From assembly GCA_963774935.1 (NCBI GenBank), contig CAVZGO010000013.1, forward strand, positions 372,001 to 436,000: a DNA stretch of 64,000 nt. Direction: 5' to 3'. Positions within the stretch are counted from its first letter, which is position 1, and each line of letters begins with the position of its first letter. The notes under the pieces are model-generated. The model did no database searches. It was not told the DNA's origin and worked only from the letters and a program-made list of their open reading frames with translations. Source of the DNA: CAVZGO01 sp963774935 (lineage in GTDB: Bacteria; Chloroflexota; Anaerolineae; Anaerolineales; UBA4823). Below are positions 1-9,272 of the stretch, piece by piece. The position numbers and the translations under genes are program-made.

Positions 1-1
1 G

Positions 2-634
2 GCAGCCTCAGAAATATTCAAGCTCCAATTGACCGGGAAAGGTGGTCATGGAGCGGTGCCTAATTTAACCATTGACCCTGTACTCGGGGCATCACACATC
101 ATAAGCGCATTGCAGAGTATCGTATCGCGCAATGTATCCCCGCTCCAATCCGCTGTCATCAGCGTTACGAGTGTACATTCCGGCGAGGCGTTCAACGTCA
201 TTCCCAACCAGGCAACCCTGAAAGGCACTATTCGCACATTCGAACCTGTAGTGCGCCAGCTTGTTTTAGAACGCTTTCGACAAGTAGTTGAAGGTGTTGC
301 TCTTGCGATGGGCTGCCAGGTGACGATAGAGGTGGAGTCAATCACCCCGGCAGTGATTAATGACCCGGGTGTTACCAGCCGAGTCCAGTCCGTGGTTAGA
401 AACTTAGTCCCCGATGCCCAATTAGATGAACAGTGTAGCACGATGGGCTCTGAAGATATGGCGTTCATGATGCAGCAAATACCGGGGTGTTATTATTTTA
501 TTGGTTCTGCCAATTCAGATAAAGGCCTGAATGCTGCTCATCATCACCCGCGCTTTGATTTCGACGAAATCGTAATGCCACGCGCTGCAGCTATAATGGC
601 GAATGCTGCCGTTGAGATGCTTGAGAAGTCATAA
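2..634 (+). CDS. M20-family metal-dependent amidohydrolase/peptidase, 3' part only
   Basis: The frame is open from base 2, so the N-terminal part lies outside the window and about 210 residues remain. Just inside the visible part is the GKGGHGA stretch typical of the dimerisation domain of M20 amidohydrolases (hippurate, N-acyl-amino-acid and indole-acetyl-amino-acid hydrolases). It is followed by VFNVIPNQA-like text (seen as AFNVIPNQATLKGTIRTF) that marks the lid domain. Near the C-terminus, GSEDMAFMMQQIPGCYYFIGS carries the conserved acidic residue and the late family signature, followed by a HHHPRFDFDE segment with metal-ligand histidines. By family knowledge the enzyme removes an acyl group from an N-acyl amino acid using a two-metal centre in the cytoplasm. 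The exact substrate cannot be told from this fragment. It ends about 100 bp before the next gene. Confidence 0.85.
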   Translation, partial: AASEIFKLQLTGKGGHGAVPNLTIDPVLGASHIISALQSIVSRNVSPLQSAVISVTSVHSGEAFNVIPNQATLKGTIRTFEPVVRQLVLERFRQVVEGVALAMGCQVTIEVESITPAVINDPGVTSRVQSVVRNLVPDAQLDEQCSTMGSEDMAFMMQQIPGCYYFIGSANSDKGLNAAHHHPRFDFDEIVMPRAAAIMANAAVEMLEKS

Positions 635-643
635 CCAGGCTGC

Positions 644-672
644 TTGACGAAGCCGGTTTTGCATGATAAAAT
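644..672 (+). promoter_or_regulatory. Sigma-70-type promoter for the GntR regulator/2-oxoacid oxidoreductase operon
   Basis: TTGACG at 644-649 and TAAAAT at 667-672 are separated by exactly 17 bp in the gap between the amidohydrolase and the regulator gene. The predicted start point near 679 would put the palindrome at 689-704 inside the early transcribed region. Confidence 0.6.
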
Positions 673-688
673 TCCGGATGTCTAAATC

Positions 689-704
689 ATCAGATTTATC
701 TGAT
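689..704. promoter_or_regulatory. Perfect 16-bp palindrome, probable operator of the GntR-type regulator
   Basis: ATCAGAT (689-695), a TT centre, then ATCTGAT (698-704): two perfect 7-bp arms. It lies just downstream of the predicted start point and 28 bp ahead of the regulator start codon. FCD-type GntR proteins bind as dimers to short palindromes near their own promoter, so autoregulation is the natural reading. This is inferred from position and symmetry only. Confidence 0.5.
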
Positions 705-732
705 TAATCTAATCAACCAACCAGGGTTTATC

Positions 733-1428
733 ATGTCCGGTTTATCTCTCTCGTCGGATTTTCTCAATTACCTGGCCTCGCCAAAACAACCAGAGGACAG
801 AGATGGTTCTGAACCCAGCCAGCTCCCCTCGTTAAATGATTTAAGCAAAGAGTTAAAGATAAGTGTTGCATCCTTACGCGAGCAATTGGAAGTAGCCGAA
901 GCGCTTGGACTGGTGGAAGTACGCCCTCGCACAGGCATACGCCGGCTGCCCTACTCCTTCTTTCCAGCCGCTTATCAGAGTCTCAGTTTTGCAATCCGGC
1001 TAAACCGTTCATATTTCGATTCTTATGCAGAGCTACGCAATCAAGTGGAAGCTGCTTTTTGGGAACCGGCGGTCCAGTCGCTAACAGCACAGGATCACCA
1101 GGATTTACAAAAATTGATGGACAATGCCTGGAACAAACTGAATGGCAGCCCGATCCAAATCCCGCATGAAGAACATCGCCAGCTTCATCTGTTGATCTAT
1201 GCGCGACTGAACAATCCTTTCGTGCAGGGAATTCTCGAAGCATATTGGGAAGCATATGAAGCTGTCGGTTTGAATCTCTTTGCTGATTACCAATACTTGC
1301 AAGAGGTTTGGCGCTACCACCAACAGATGGTTGATGGAATTATCGCTGGAGACCCGGCAAGCGGGTACCAGGCGCTCTGCCTGCACAAAGATTTGCTTTT
1401 CCAACATCCGGTATACAGTAACCGCTGA
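733..1428 (+). CDS. GntR-family transcriptional regulator, FadR/FCD type
   Basis: The protein has 231 residues. A winged-helix segment lies at about residues 30-72 (LPSLNDLSKELKISVASLRE, then the EALGLVEVRPRTGI wing). A helical FCD-like ligand-binding domain follows at about 85-225, with spaced acidic and histidine residues (EEHRQLH, YHQQMVDGI) that in this family form a metal/organic-acid pocket. The first helix of the usual wHTH is short, but the fold looks complete. The stop is 38 bp before the 2-oxoacid oxidoreductase alpha gene on the same strand and no terminator intervenes, so the two are probably co-transcribed. The regulator probably senses a carboxylic acid and controls this operon. 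The effector cannot be inferred further. Confidence 0.85.
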   Translation: MSGLSLSSDFLNYLASPKQPEDRDGSEPSQLPSLNDLSKELKISVASLREQLEVAEALGLVEVRPRTGIRRLPYSFFPAAYQSLSFAIRLNRSYFDSYAELRNQVEAAFWEPAVQSLTAQDHQDLQKLMDNAWNKLNGSPIQIPHEEHRQLHLLIYARLNNPFVQGILEAYWEAYEAVGLNLFADYQYLQEVWRYHQQMVDGIIAGDPASGYQALCLHKDLLFQHPVYSNR

Positions 1429-1466
1429 TGCAATTGAGAATTTTCAACCGCTTGAAAGGAGTTTAA

Positions 1467-3305
1467 ATGACCAACTTACAAACTCATGAACAAACAATCG
1501 TGAAGCCGCCTGAGCAACGGATCGTTAATAACTTTTCAATTACCGTTGCCAGCGTGAACGGCTCTGGCAGCCAGACTTCAAACCTGACTCTGTTACGGGC
1601 GCTGTTCAAAATGGGCATCCCGGTCTCAGGGAAAAATCTATTCCCTTCTAATATCCAGGGTTTACCCACCTGGTACACCATCCGTGTCAGCAATGATGGA
1701 TTCCTGGCCCGTCGAGATGAGCGCGAGATCGTCGTCGCCATGAACCCGGCCACCTTCAGCCGTGACCTCATGGATGTTCAACCTGGTGGCGTATTCTTCT
1801 ATGCAGACGACATCAAGCTGGCAATCAATCGAGATGATATTACACTCTACCCAATGCCAGTCAAGAAGCTGGTCAAGGACTCTGGCGCGCCATCGAACCT
1901 GCGCGATTACATCGCCAACATGGTGTATGTCGGAGTGGTAGCCCAAATCCTGGGTATCGACATCGAAAAAATATACCAGGCTTTGGAGTTTCATTTTAAG
2001 GGAAAAGCAAAACCAATCGAATTAAACTTCGGAATGGTCAAAGCAGCGTACGATTGGGCAGTTGAAAATTCAGTCAAGAAGGATCACTTTTACATCGAGC
2101 CATCAAACAAAACAAGCGACTACATCATGGCGGATGGGAATACTGCGGCTGCCCTGGGTGCGATTTATGGCGGCGTCCAGTTTGTCTCCTGGTATCCCAT
2201 TACCCCTGCAACAAGTCTGGCAGAATCTTTGAACGAATACCTGCCCAAGCTGCGCAAAGATCCTGTGGAAGAGGGGAAAAATACTTTCGCGGTGGTTCAG
2301 GCAGAAGATGAGCTCGCCGCAATCGGTATGGCTATCGGTGCCGGCTGGTCAGGTCTACGAGCCATGACTTCAACATCCGGTCCAGGGCTGAGCTTGATGA
2401 CTGAATATTGTGGGCTGGCATATTTTGCAGAAGTTCCCGTTGTCATTTGGGATATTCAAAGAGTTGGGCCAAGCACAGGTCTCCCGACACGGACTGCTCA
2501 AGGTGATCTGCGTTTTGCCACTTTCATGGGCCATGGCGACCAGCGACACATCGTCCTGCTGCCCGGTTCAGTGCAGGAATGCTTCGAATTTGGCTGGAAA
2601 GCTTTAGATATTGCCGAACGGATGCAGGCACCCGTATTCGTACTATCCGATCTGGATTTTGGGATGAACCAGTGGATGACACATCCGTTCGATTATCCTG
2701 ACGTGCCGATGGATCGGGGTAAGATTCTCAGTGAAGAAGACCTGGAAAAAGTCGAGGGTATCTGGGGACGTTATCTGGATGTGGATGGGGATGGGATCCC
2801 ATACCGGACTCTTCCCGGCAACCGCCACCCTTCAGCAGCTTATTTTACGCGTGGAACAGGGCACGATGAATATGCCCGCTACACCGAAGACAGCCAGACC
2901 TGGTTACTGCTGATGGATCGGTTAAAAAAGAAATTTGAAACATCCAAACGATATATACCAGCACCAATCATTGAAAATGTGCCCGGTGCGAGCATTGGGC
3001 TGATTTCATTCGGATCGACAGAGCCCGCAATAGAAGAGGCACGTTACTTATTAGAGAAACATGGACTCCACACCGATTTCTTGCGATTGCGAGCAATTCC
3101 ATTCACCTCGGAAGTAGAGACTTTTATCCACCAACATGAACGCTCCTATGTTGTAGAAATGAACCGCGATGGCCAGCTTCACCAGCTGCTGAGGCTGGAA
3201 TATCCCGACCAGGCGCTTAAATTAATATCTGTAGCTTATCACGATGGATTACCACTTACCGCAAAATTGGTACGCGATGCAATTATCGCCCAGGAGGAAA
3301 AATAA
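1467..3305 (+). CDS. korA: 2-oxoacid:ferredoxin oxidoreductase, fused gamma-alpha subunit
   Basis: At 612 residues this is the fused gamma-alpha form. Residues about 25-185 are the gamma (CoA-handling) domain, starting with ITVASVNGSGSQTSNLTLLRA. The alpha domain starts near residue 215 with NTAAALGAIYGGVQFVSWYPITPATSL, the typical pyrimidine-binding domain, and a transketolase C-like domain closes the protein. The start is an ATG with GAAAGGAGTTTAA just ahead. With the beta subunit it oxidatively decarboxylates a 2-oxoacid (2-oxoglutarate, pyruvate or a branched-chain keto acid) to acyl-CoA and reduces ferredoxin in the cytoplasm. The two-gene layout resembles KorAB, but substrate choice cannot be settled from sequence. 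The stop codon is 2 bp before the beta-subunit start. Confidence 0.9.
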   Translation: MTNLQTHEQTIVKPPEQRIVNNFSITVASVNGSGSQTSNLTLLRALFKMGIPVSGKNLFPSNIQGLPTWYTIRVSNDGFLARRDEREIVVAMNPATFSRDLMDVQPGGVFFYADDIKLAINRDDITLYPMPVKKLVKDSGAPSNLRDYIANMVYVGVVAQILGIDIEKIYQALEFHFKGKAKPIELNFGMVKAAYDWAVENSVKKDHFYIEPSNKTSDYIMADGNTAAALGAIYGGVQFVSWYPITPATSLAESLNEYLPKLRKDPVEEGKNTFAVVQAEDELAAIGMAIGAGWSGLRAMTSTSGPGLSLMTEYCGLAYFAEVPVVIWDIQRVGPSTGLPTRTAQGDLRFATFMGHGDQRHIVLLPGSVQECFEFGWKALDIAERMQAPVFVLSDLDFGMNQWMTHPFDYPDVPMDRGKILSEEDLEKVEGIWGRYLDVDGDGIPYRTLPGNRHPSAAYFTRGTGHDEYARYTEDSQTWLLLMDRLKKKFETSKRYIPAPIIENVPGASIGLISFGSTEPAIEEARYLLEKHGLHTDFLRLRAIPFTSEVETFIHQHERSYVVEMNRDGQLHQLLRLEYPDQALKLISVAYHDGLPLTAKLVRDAIIAQEEK

Positions 3306-3307
3306 TT

Positions 3308-4351
3308 ATGGATGACCAACCCATTACTCCACGAGTTCAAGTAAATCAGGTTGGGCTTAGTAAAAGCGATTATCGCGGCAACCCAAGCACACTCTGCCAG
3401 GGCTGTGGGCACAATTCCATTTCCAGCCAGATCATCGCGGCTGCCTATGAGCTGGATATCGTTCCGGAAGACATCGTTAAGTTCAGCGGTATCGGCTGCT
3501 CCAGCAAGAGCCCCACCTACTTCCTGAATCGCTCGTTTGGTTTCAATGGTTTGCATGGACGGATGCCGTCCCTGGCAACTGGCGCACTGTTCGGTGATTA
3601 CACCTTGCAGGGGATTGCAGTATCCGGTGATGGCGATTCGGTGAGCATCGGTATGGGGCAGTTCAAGCATGTCATTCGCAGGAACCTGAATCTCGTCTAC
3701 ATCATCGAAAATAACGGGGTTTACGGTCTGACCAAAGGCCAATTCTCAGCCACAGCCGATCGCGGCTTGCAGCTCAAAGCTCAAGGGACCAATCCCTACA
3801 TGCCGATCGACATCGCCTGGGAGGCACTGGTTGGTAACGCCACTTTCGTGGGGCGTTCCTTCGCCGGTGACCCAAAACAAGCTAAAGAGCTGATCAAAGC
3901 TGCCCTCAGTCATAATGGGATTGCAGTGTTGGATATCATCAGCCCCTGCGTGACCTTCAATAACAAAGATGAGTCAGTTCACTCCTATTCCTGGGGTAAA
4001 GAGCATGAAGTTGCACTGCACGAGCTTTCCTTTGTGCCTACCGCCGAAGAGATTATGGTGGAATATGACGAAGGTGAAGCCAAGGAAGTCACCTTACACG
4101 ATGGCTCGCGCATTGTTTTAAAGAAACTGGAACGCGAATATGACCCAACCAACCGGACTGAAGCTATGCGCATACTGGAAGAGGCAAATGCCAAACAGTG
4201 GTTGCTGACCGGACTGATTTACATTGACCCGGTTCAACCTTCGATGGTAGATATCTTCAACCTAACCCATACACCACTCAACCGGTTGAGCGAGGACCGC
4301 ATTCGACCACCGCAATCTACGATGAAGATGGTGAACGATTTAATGTTCTAA
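3308..4351 (+). CDS. korB: 2-oxoacid:ferredoxin oxidoreductase beta subunit (TPP-binding)
   Basis: The protein has 347 residues. The N-terminal STLCQGCGHNSISSQII carries two iron-sulfur cysteines, and GIGCSSKSPTYF a further one. The thiamine diphosphate motif runs from GDGDSVSIGMG to ENNGVYGLTKGQ. This is the catalytic partner of the upstream gamma-alpha subunit, and the 2-bp spacing implies translational coupling. The C-terminal 70 residues (DEGEAKEVTLHDGSRIVLKK onward) are a longer tail than in minimal KorB proteins but are common in fused-subunit enzymes. No separate ferredoxin-like delta subunit is present nearby, so an external ferredoxin must take the electrons. Confidence 0.9.
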   Translation: MDDQPITPRVQVNQVGLSKSDYRGNPSTLCQGCGHNSISSQIIAAAYELDIVPEDIVKFSGIGCSSKSPTYFLNRSFGFNGLHGRMPSLATGALFGDYTLQGIAVSGDGDSVSIGMGQFKHVIRRNLNLVYIIENNGVYGLTKGQFSATADRGLQLKAQGTNPYMPIDIAWEALVGNATFVGRSFAGDPKQAKELIKAALSHNGIAVLDIISPCVTFNNKDESVHSYSWGKEHEVALHELSFVPTAEEIMVEYDEGEAKEVTLHDGSRIVLKKLEREYDPTNRTEAMRILEEANAKQWLLTGLIYIDPVQPSMVDIFNLTHTPLNRLSEDRIRPPQSTMKMVNDLMF

Positions 4352-4414
4352 GCGCGGGCTAATCCAATAAACAGTATAATTAATACCATAACTGGTAAAG
4401 GTTAAAGGGCATCG

Positions 4415-4459
4415 GTTGTGCTTGATTCGGGCAGAACTATGGACCATATCAAGCACAAC
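4415..4459. other. Long inverted repeat between korB and mreB
   Basis: GTTGTGCTTGAT (4415-4426) and ATCAAGCACAAC (4448-4459) are perfect 12-bp arms around a 21-base centre. A TTTT run begins a few bases after the right arm, so it may act as a weak terminator for the oxidoreductase operon. The large loop and offset T-run are atypical for that. The rest of 4352-4570 shows no gene; a TACAAT at 4522-4527 could be the mreB -10 box, but no good -35 is present. Confidence 0.4.
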
Positions 4460-4570
4460 ATGCTCTTTTCCCAGACTGACGTTTCGGAAGAGTGCAACCG
4501 GGCGGGTTGGCGAAACTATAGTACAATTTTGCGCAAATTATGTACCTGCATCTAATTTCAGGAGCCAACA

Positions 4571-5635
4571 TTGGCTTTTAACCCCCTAAACTGGCTACTG
4601 GGCTTTTTTTCCCTGGATATTGGCATTGATCTTGGCACAGCCAACACACTTGTTAATGTCCGCGGAAAAGGTATTACCATTAATGAGCCCTCCTGGGTGG
4701 CAATCGATAAACGCACACGCCAACCGCTTGCTATTGGCACAGAAGCCAAGGAGATGGTCGGACGCACACCAGCGAATGTTGTGGCGGTACGTCCTTTACG
4801 CGATGGGGTTATCTCCGAATTTGAGATCACGCAGGCGATGCTGGAATACTTCATTGGCAAGGCGCATGAGCAAAGCATCGTGCCGGTGCCTCGCCCACGC
4901 GTCATCATCGGCATCCCTTCGGGGGTCACAGAAGTTGAAAAACGGGCTGTTTATGACGCAGCCATGTCGGCAGGAGCGCGCGAAGTTGGCTTGATTGAAG
5001 AGCCAGTCGCGGCTGCATTAGGTGCAGGTCTACCGGTCTCCGAGATTCGCGGCAGTATGATCGTAGATATTGGAGGAGGCACATCAGAAGTAGCCATCAT
5101 GTCAATGGGTGGAGTAGTCGTTTCTCGCTCATTGCGCGTCGCGGGTGATGAAATGGATCAAGACATCGTCCAGTATATGCGGAATAAGTACAATTTGTTA
5201 ATTGGCGAACGCATGGCTGAACAGTCAAAGATCCAGATCGGCTCGGCTTATCACTTATCTGAGGAGAAAACGCAGTTGCTGCGCGGCCGCAATTTGATCA
5301 CGGGCTTACCAGAAGCTGTCGAAGTATCTTCGGTTGAAATTCGAGAGGCTATCTCGAGCTCAGTTCAAACGATTATTGACACGATTAAAGATGCGCTGGA
5401 TGAAGCTCCACCTGAAATTATTGCCGACCTAATGGATACTGGCATATGTCTGGCTGGTGGCGGTTCTCTCCTACAATCGCTGGATAAGCGCATAACCGAT
5501 GAAATAAAAATCCGCAGCTGGGTTGCAGAAGACCCGATGAGCTGTGTAGCACGCGGATGCGGGATGATCCTCGATAACTACGATGTTCTGCGCCGTTTGC
5601 TGGTGGGTCTCGAAAGAGGCAGCACCAGGCATTAG
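4571..5635 (+). CDS. mreB: Rod shape-determining actin homologue MreB
   Basis: The protein has 354 residues. The actin-fold phosphate loops are visible: DIGIDLGTANTLV near the N-terminus, VDIGGGTSEVAIM near residue 160, and the adenosine-loop LAGGGSLL near residue 295. The start is TTG, chosen because AGGAG lies 6 bp ahead and the hydrophobic amphipathic start (AFNPLNWLLGFFS) fits membrane attachment. MreB filaments under the inner membrane guide the elongation machinery together with MreC, MreD, PBP2 and RodA, all encoded just downstream. The stop lies 12 bp before mreC, so this is the first gene of the operon. Confidence 0.96.
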   Translation: MAFNPLNWLLGFFSLDIGIDLGTANTLVNVRGKGITINEPSWVAIDKRTRQPLAIGTEAKEMVGRTPANVVAVRPLRDGVISEFEITQAMLEYFIGKAHEQSIVPVPRPRVIIGIPSGVTEVEKRAVYDAAMSAGAREVGLIEEPVAAALGAGLPVSEIRGSMIVDIGGGTSEVAIMSMGGVVVSRSLRVAGDEMDQDIVQYMRNKYNLLIGERMAEQSKIQIGSAYHLSEEKTQLLRGRNLITGLPEAVEVSSVEIREAISSSVQTIIDTIKDALDEAPPEIIADLMDTGICLAGGGSLLQSLDKRITDEIKIRSWVAEDPMSCVARGCGMILDNYDVLRRLLVGLERGSTRH

Positions 5636-5647
5636 CGCTTTTTATCG

Positions 5648-6496
5648 ATGAAATTTAGCACAAACCGTACCTTGCAGACCATTGCCCTGGGAGTAGTGGT
5701 GGTGGGATTAATCGCACTAGCCCTGGGTGGGTACTTGAACCCTGTATCCCGCATCGTGCTGAACCCTGTTGTTGCAGCCCAGAGTTGGCTTTCCACGCGC
5801 TTTGCATCCCTGCAGAATTACATCAACGCGCCACAAGATATGACCAGTCTCAGGCAGCAAAATTCGCAGCTGGAGGCGGAAGTAGCTCGTCTCCAGACCG
5901 AGATCATCTCCTTGAAACAACAGATATCAGAGACAAACATCCTATCTGCACTGGTCGATTTTGCTCGGGTTAACCCGGAATATCGCTATCTGGCGGCATC
6001 AGTGATCGCGCGCGACCCAAATCCATTTTTACAATATGTGATCATTAATCGCGGGTCAGACGACGGATTACGCCGGGGCATGCCCGTGGTCACTCAACAA
6101 GGACTGGTGGGGCGAATAGCCGCAGTCACTGCTGGCGCAGCCCGCGTCCAGTTAATCACAGACCCCGGATCATCGATTAATGTTCGTTTGGAACCATCTC
6201 AAGCGCAGGCAGTGCTTCAAGGCCAGATTACAGGCGATGTCAATCTGGTCATGATCCCACAATCTGCTAATATCCAAGCCGGCGACCTGGTGCTCACTTC
6301 GGGATTGGGCGGGAACTACCCAGCGAATATTCTGGTTGGGCAGATAACGAGCAGTCGCAAACGAGATAATGATCTCTTTCAGACGGCTTCAGTTCAGCCA
6401 ACTGTAGATTTTGCCCAAATGGAAATCGTCCTGATCATCACCAACTTCCGACCAATAGAAACCGCCCCGTTGATACCCACCCCTGCCAATCCGTAA
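5648..6496 (+). CDS. mreC: Rod shape-determining protein MreC
   Basis: The protein has 282 residues. One N-terminal membrane helix (about residues 10-30, IALGVVVVGLIALALGGYL) is followed by a heptad-rich coiled coil (about 62-95, LRQQNSQLEAEVARLQTEI) and the beta-rich periplasmic/extracellular domain with the family text ITDPGSSINVRL and LTSGLGGNYPANILVGQI. MreC dimerises through the coiled coil and activates the PBP2-RodA synthase. Its place between mreB and mreD supports the call. Confidence 0.93.
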   Translation: MKFSTNRTLQTIALGVVVVGLIALALGGYLNPVSRIVLNPVVAAQSWLSTRFASLQNYINAPQDMTSLRQQNSQLEAEVARLQTEIISLKQQISETNILSALVDFARVNPEYRYLAASVIARDPNPFLQYVIINRGSDDGLRRGMPVVTQQGLVGRIAAVTAGAARVQLITDPGSSINVRLEPSQAQAVLQGQITGDVNLVMIPQSANIQAGDLVLTSGLGGNYPANILVGQITSSRKRDNDLFQTASVQPTVDFAQMEIVLIITNFRPIETAPLIPTPANP

Positions 6497-6563
6497 TACA
6501 GGGTAAGATATCAAGGACTTCCTTTTTGGAAATGATTTTCCTGCTTCGTTTATCTGGTGATGT

Positions 6564-7067
6564 GTGCTCGCTACGCTGATTGCCCTTCCCATCCTGACCG
6601 GGTTGCTCGTCTTGCAGACAACAATCCTCAGCAAGTTTCCTTTATTACACGGCACGGCAGACCTGGTGCTGCTTGCGGTGCTCGCCTGGGCATTGCAAAA
6701 ACAGGTAAAAACTGCCTGGCAATGGGGTATAATCGCTGGGCTGTTGGTAGGTATCGCCTCAGCACAGACATTTGTTGTCTCTGTGGCTTTATATATCGGT
6801 GCAGTAGGGATTGCCTTGCTGTTACGCCAGCGTGTCTGGCAGGTACCCAGCCTGGCGATGTTAATTGCCACCTTCGCAGCCACGTTGTTTTTCCACGGGA
6901 TAACGATTGCGACTCGAAGACTGGCAGGTACTACGCTGCCGCTACAAGAGTCACTTAATCTAGTCACCCTTCCAAGCATGCTGTTGAATTTGCTGTTAGC
7001 AGTTCCAGTATTTGCGGTGGTTTCAGACCTGGCGAAATGGATATACCCGGAGCAGCTTGATGGTTGA
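6564..7067 (+). CDS. mreD: Rod shape-determining membrane protein MreD
   Basis: The protein has 167 residues and is almost entirely hydrophobic, with about five predicted membrane helices (for example LIALPILTGLLVLQTTIL and MLLNLLLAVPVFAVV). The polar text GTADLVLLAVLAWALQKQ matches the usual MreD loop. Sequence similarity alone is weak in this family, so position between mreC and the PBP2 gene carries much of the call. The start is GTG at 6564; an ATG at 6532 is in a different frame and reaches a stop after 15 codons. Confidence 0.85.
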   Translation: MLATLIALPILTGLLVLQTTILSKFPLLHGTADLVLLAVLAWALQKQVKTAWQWGIIAGLLVGIASAQTFVVSVALYIGAVGIALLLRQRVWQVPSLAMLIATFAATLFFHGITIATRRLAGTTLPLQESLNLVTLPSMLLNLLLAVPVFAVVSDLAKWIYPEQLDG

Positions 7068-7099
7068 GTCCGGATGTAGAAATTGAATAAGATTGATTA

Positions 7100-9253
7100 A
7101 TGAAAGAATCTACAACTTTACAAAATAATGTTAGCCCCTGGAGACTGTGGGTCTTCCTGATCGTATTAGGAATTGCGATGGCGATCTTCGCCGCGCGGTT
7201 ATTTATTCTCCAAGTAATTGAGCACGACGACTGGTCCGCCCAGGCGATCGACAACAGCACCGAGATCTTCAACCTGCCAACTTTGCGCGGCGTTATTTAT
7301 GACCGCAATGATGTGATCCTCGCTCGGAACGTCGCTTCTTACAACGTGGTCATAACAGCAGCGAATCTTCCAGATGATGCAGGTGCGACACAGGAAATTT
7401 TCCGGCAGCTTTCGCATCTGATCGACGTACCAGTCAGTGGCGGCGAGTTAAATCAGGAGACCAATCCTTATGTGCCGTGTATTTCAGATCATGGCATACA
7501 GGAAATCGCTGAGTATGGCGAAACTTCTACACCTTATCTACCGGTGCGAGTGAAGTGCGATGTTGATGAAACGACTGCAAAGGTAATCCAGGAAAAAGCA
7601 ACAGACTGGCCTGGTGTATCAGTCGAAATCCAATCCATCCGTGATTACCCAACGAACTCATTGACATCTACCATCCTCGGCTTCCTTGGACCCATCCCCG
7701 CCAGCCAGGAGCAGGAATACCGCGACCTGGGATTTAACCCGAACCGGGACAAAGTGGGGTATGCCGGGCTTGAGCTGGCATACAACGAACTCCTTAGTGG
7801 GAAAAATGGCCGGCGTGTTTCAGAGATCGATGTCGCCGGGCAGGTAGTTCAAGAAGATATAGAACCGCCCGTTTCTGCTACACCGGGTGACAGCTTGAAA
7901 CTCACCATCGATACTCGCTTTCAGCAAGCCACTGAGACGATTTTAAAAGATGAGCTGAACGAATGGAATACATTCTTAGGTAAAGATGCTTACACTACAG
8001 GTGTCGTCATCGCTTTGAATCCAAAAACCGGCGAAATCCTCTCGATGGTTTCGTACCCAAGCTATGAAAACAGCCGAATGTCCCGGTTCATTCCAGCTTA
8101 CTACTACAACCAACTGATTAATGACCCGACGAATCCAATCCTCAATCATGCTGTTGGGGATGTACTGCCGATTGGCTCAGTCTTCAAACTGGTCACTGGC
8201 ACCGGAGCATTGAATGAAGGCGTGGTCACACCTGAGCAAATCATTGAAACACCGCCCAAGCTGCTGGTGACTGAAAAGTATTACGCAAATGATCCTGGAA
8301 ATTCGCGAGAATTCAAAGATTGGAATGACGCCGGCTTTGGACAATTGGATTTTGTCCACGGTCTTGCGAATTCCAGTAATGTCTATTTTTACAAACTCGG
8401 CGGTGGCTATCAGGATGAAGTACCCGAAGGATTAGGTATTTGCCGATTAAAAACTTATGCAGAAGCCCTGGGGTATGGTCAGGAGCTGGGAGTTTTCTTA
8501 CCGGAAGAAGAAAAGGGATTGATCCCGGACCCAAGCTGGAAACGCATCACTCATGCGGAGAGCTGGTCGTCTGGAGACACCTATATCTCCAGTGTGGGTC
8601 AAGGCTATGTATTGGGTACACCATTGCAGGTACTCGTATCCGCATCCACAATAGTGAACGATGGCAAGCTGATGCTACCAACCTTGATCCGCGAGGTACA
8701 GGATGTCGACGGCAATGTTGTCCCGCGATGGCGAACACAAGATGGAGAGGTTGTCGACCAGCCAACTGCAGATGCGATACAAATTTCTCCATTTTCTCCT
8801 AATATGAAATGGGATCTGACAAAAGACGCCCTCATCCAGGTTTATGGAGAGACGACCATCCGGGGTTGTGAACCGATTGCGGGAGAATATAAAACTATCC
8901 AACCATGGGTTTTCCAGAAGGTGCGAGAAGGCATGCGCCTGGCAGTTACTGAGGGTACGCTTAAAAAGGTATTTGAGGGATCGACAATTACTGCGGCTGG
9001 GAAAACCGGTACCGCCGAATATTGTGACCAATATGCTCAGGCACAAAATCGCTGTGGTTATGGTCTGTGGCCCAGCCATGCCTGGACTGTAGCGTTTGCG
9101 CCTTATGAAAACCCCGAAATTGCCGTAGTCGCATTTGTATATAACGGCACTGAAGGATCGACCGTTGCTGGACCAATCGTTCGGCGCGTCTTAGAGGCTT
9201 ATTTCGAGCTGAAGGCAGTCGACAATGTCAAAGGCTCACAGCAAACCCCATAA
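7100..9253 (+). CDS. mrdA: Penicillin-binding protein 2, elongation-specific transpeptidase
   Basis: The protein has 717 residues. A membrane helix lies at about residues 14-35 (LWVFLIVLGIAMAIFAARLF), followed by the dimerisation domain starting LPTLRGVIYDRN. The transpeptidase domain has the active-site SVFK tetrad (Ser at about residue 360), an SSN motif and the KTG triad near residue 635 (AAGKTGTAEY). It crosslinks new peptidoglycan in the lateral wall as partner of RodA. It is about 70-100 residues longer than E. coli PBP2, the extra length being spread through insertions in the transpeptidase region. The gap to mreD is 32 bp. Confidence 0.93.
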   Translation: MKESTTLQNNVSPWRLWVFLIVLGIAMAIFAARLFILQVIEHDDWSAQAIDNSTEIFNLPTLRGVIYDRNDVILARNVASYNVVITAANLPDDAGATQEIFRQLSHLIDVPVSGGELNQETNPYVPCISDHGIQEIAEYGETSTPYLPVRVKCDVDETTAKVIQEKATDWPGVSVEIQSIRDYPTNSLTSTILGFLGPIPASQEQEYRDLGFNPNRDKVGYAGLELAYNELLSGKNGRRVSEIDVAGQVVQEDIEPPVSATPGDSLKLTIDTRFQQATETILKDELNEWNTFLGKDAYTTGVVIALNPKTGEILSMVSYPSYENSRMSRFIPAYYYNQLINDPTNPILNHAVGDVLPIGSVFKLVTGTGALNEGVVTPEQIIETPPKLLVTEKYYANDPGNSREFKDWNDAGFGQLDFVHGLANSSNVYFYKLGGGYQDEVPEGLGICRLKTYAEALGYGQELGVFLPEEEKGLIPDPSWKRITHAESWSSGDTYISSVGQGYVLGTPLQVLVSASTIVNDGKLMLPTLIREVQDVDGNVVPRWRTQDGEVVDQPTADAIQISPFSPNMKWDLTKDALIQVYGETTIRGCEPIAGEYKTIQPWVFQKVREGMRLAVTEGTLKKVFEGSTITAAGKTGTAEYCDQYAQAQNRCGYGLWPSHAWTVAFAPYENPEIAVVAFVYNGTEGSTVAGPIVRRVLEAYFELKAVDNVKGSQQTP

Positions 9254-9272
9254 TCATCTGCACAAATGTTCG

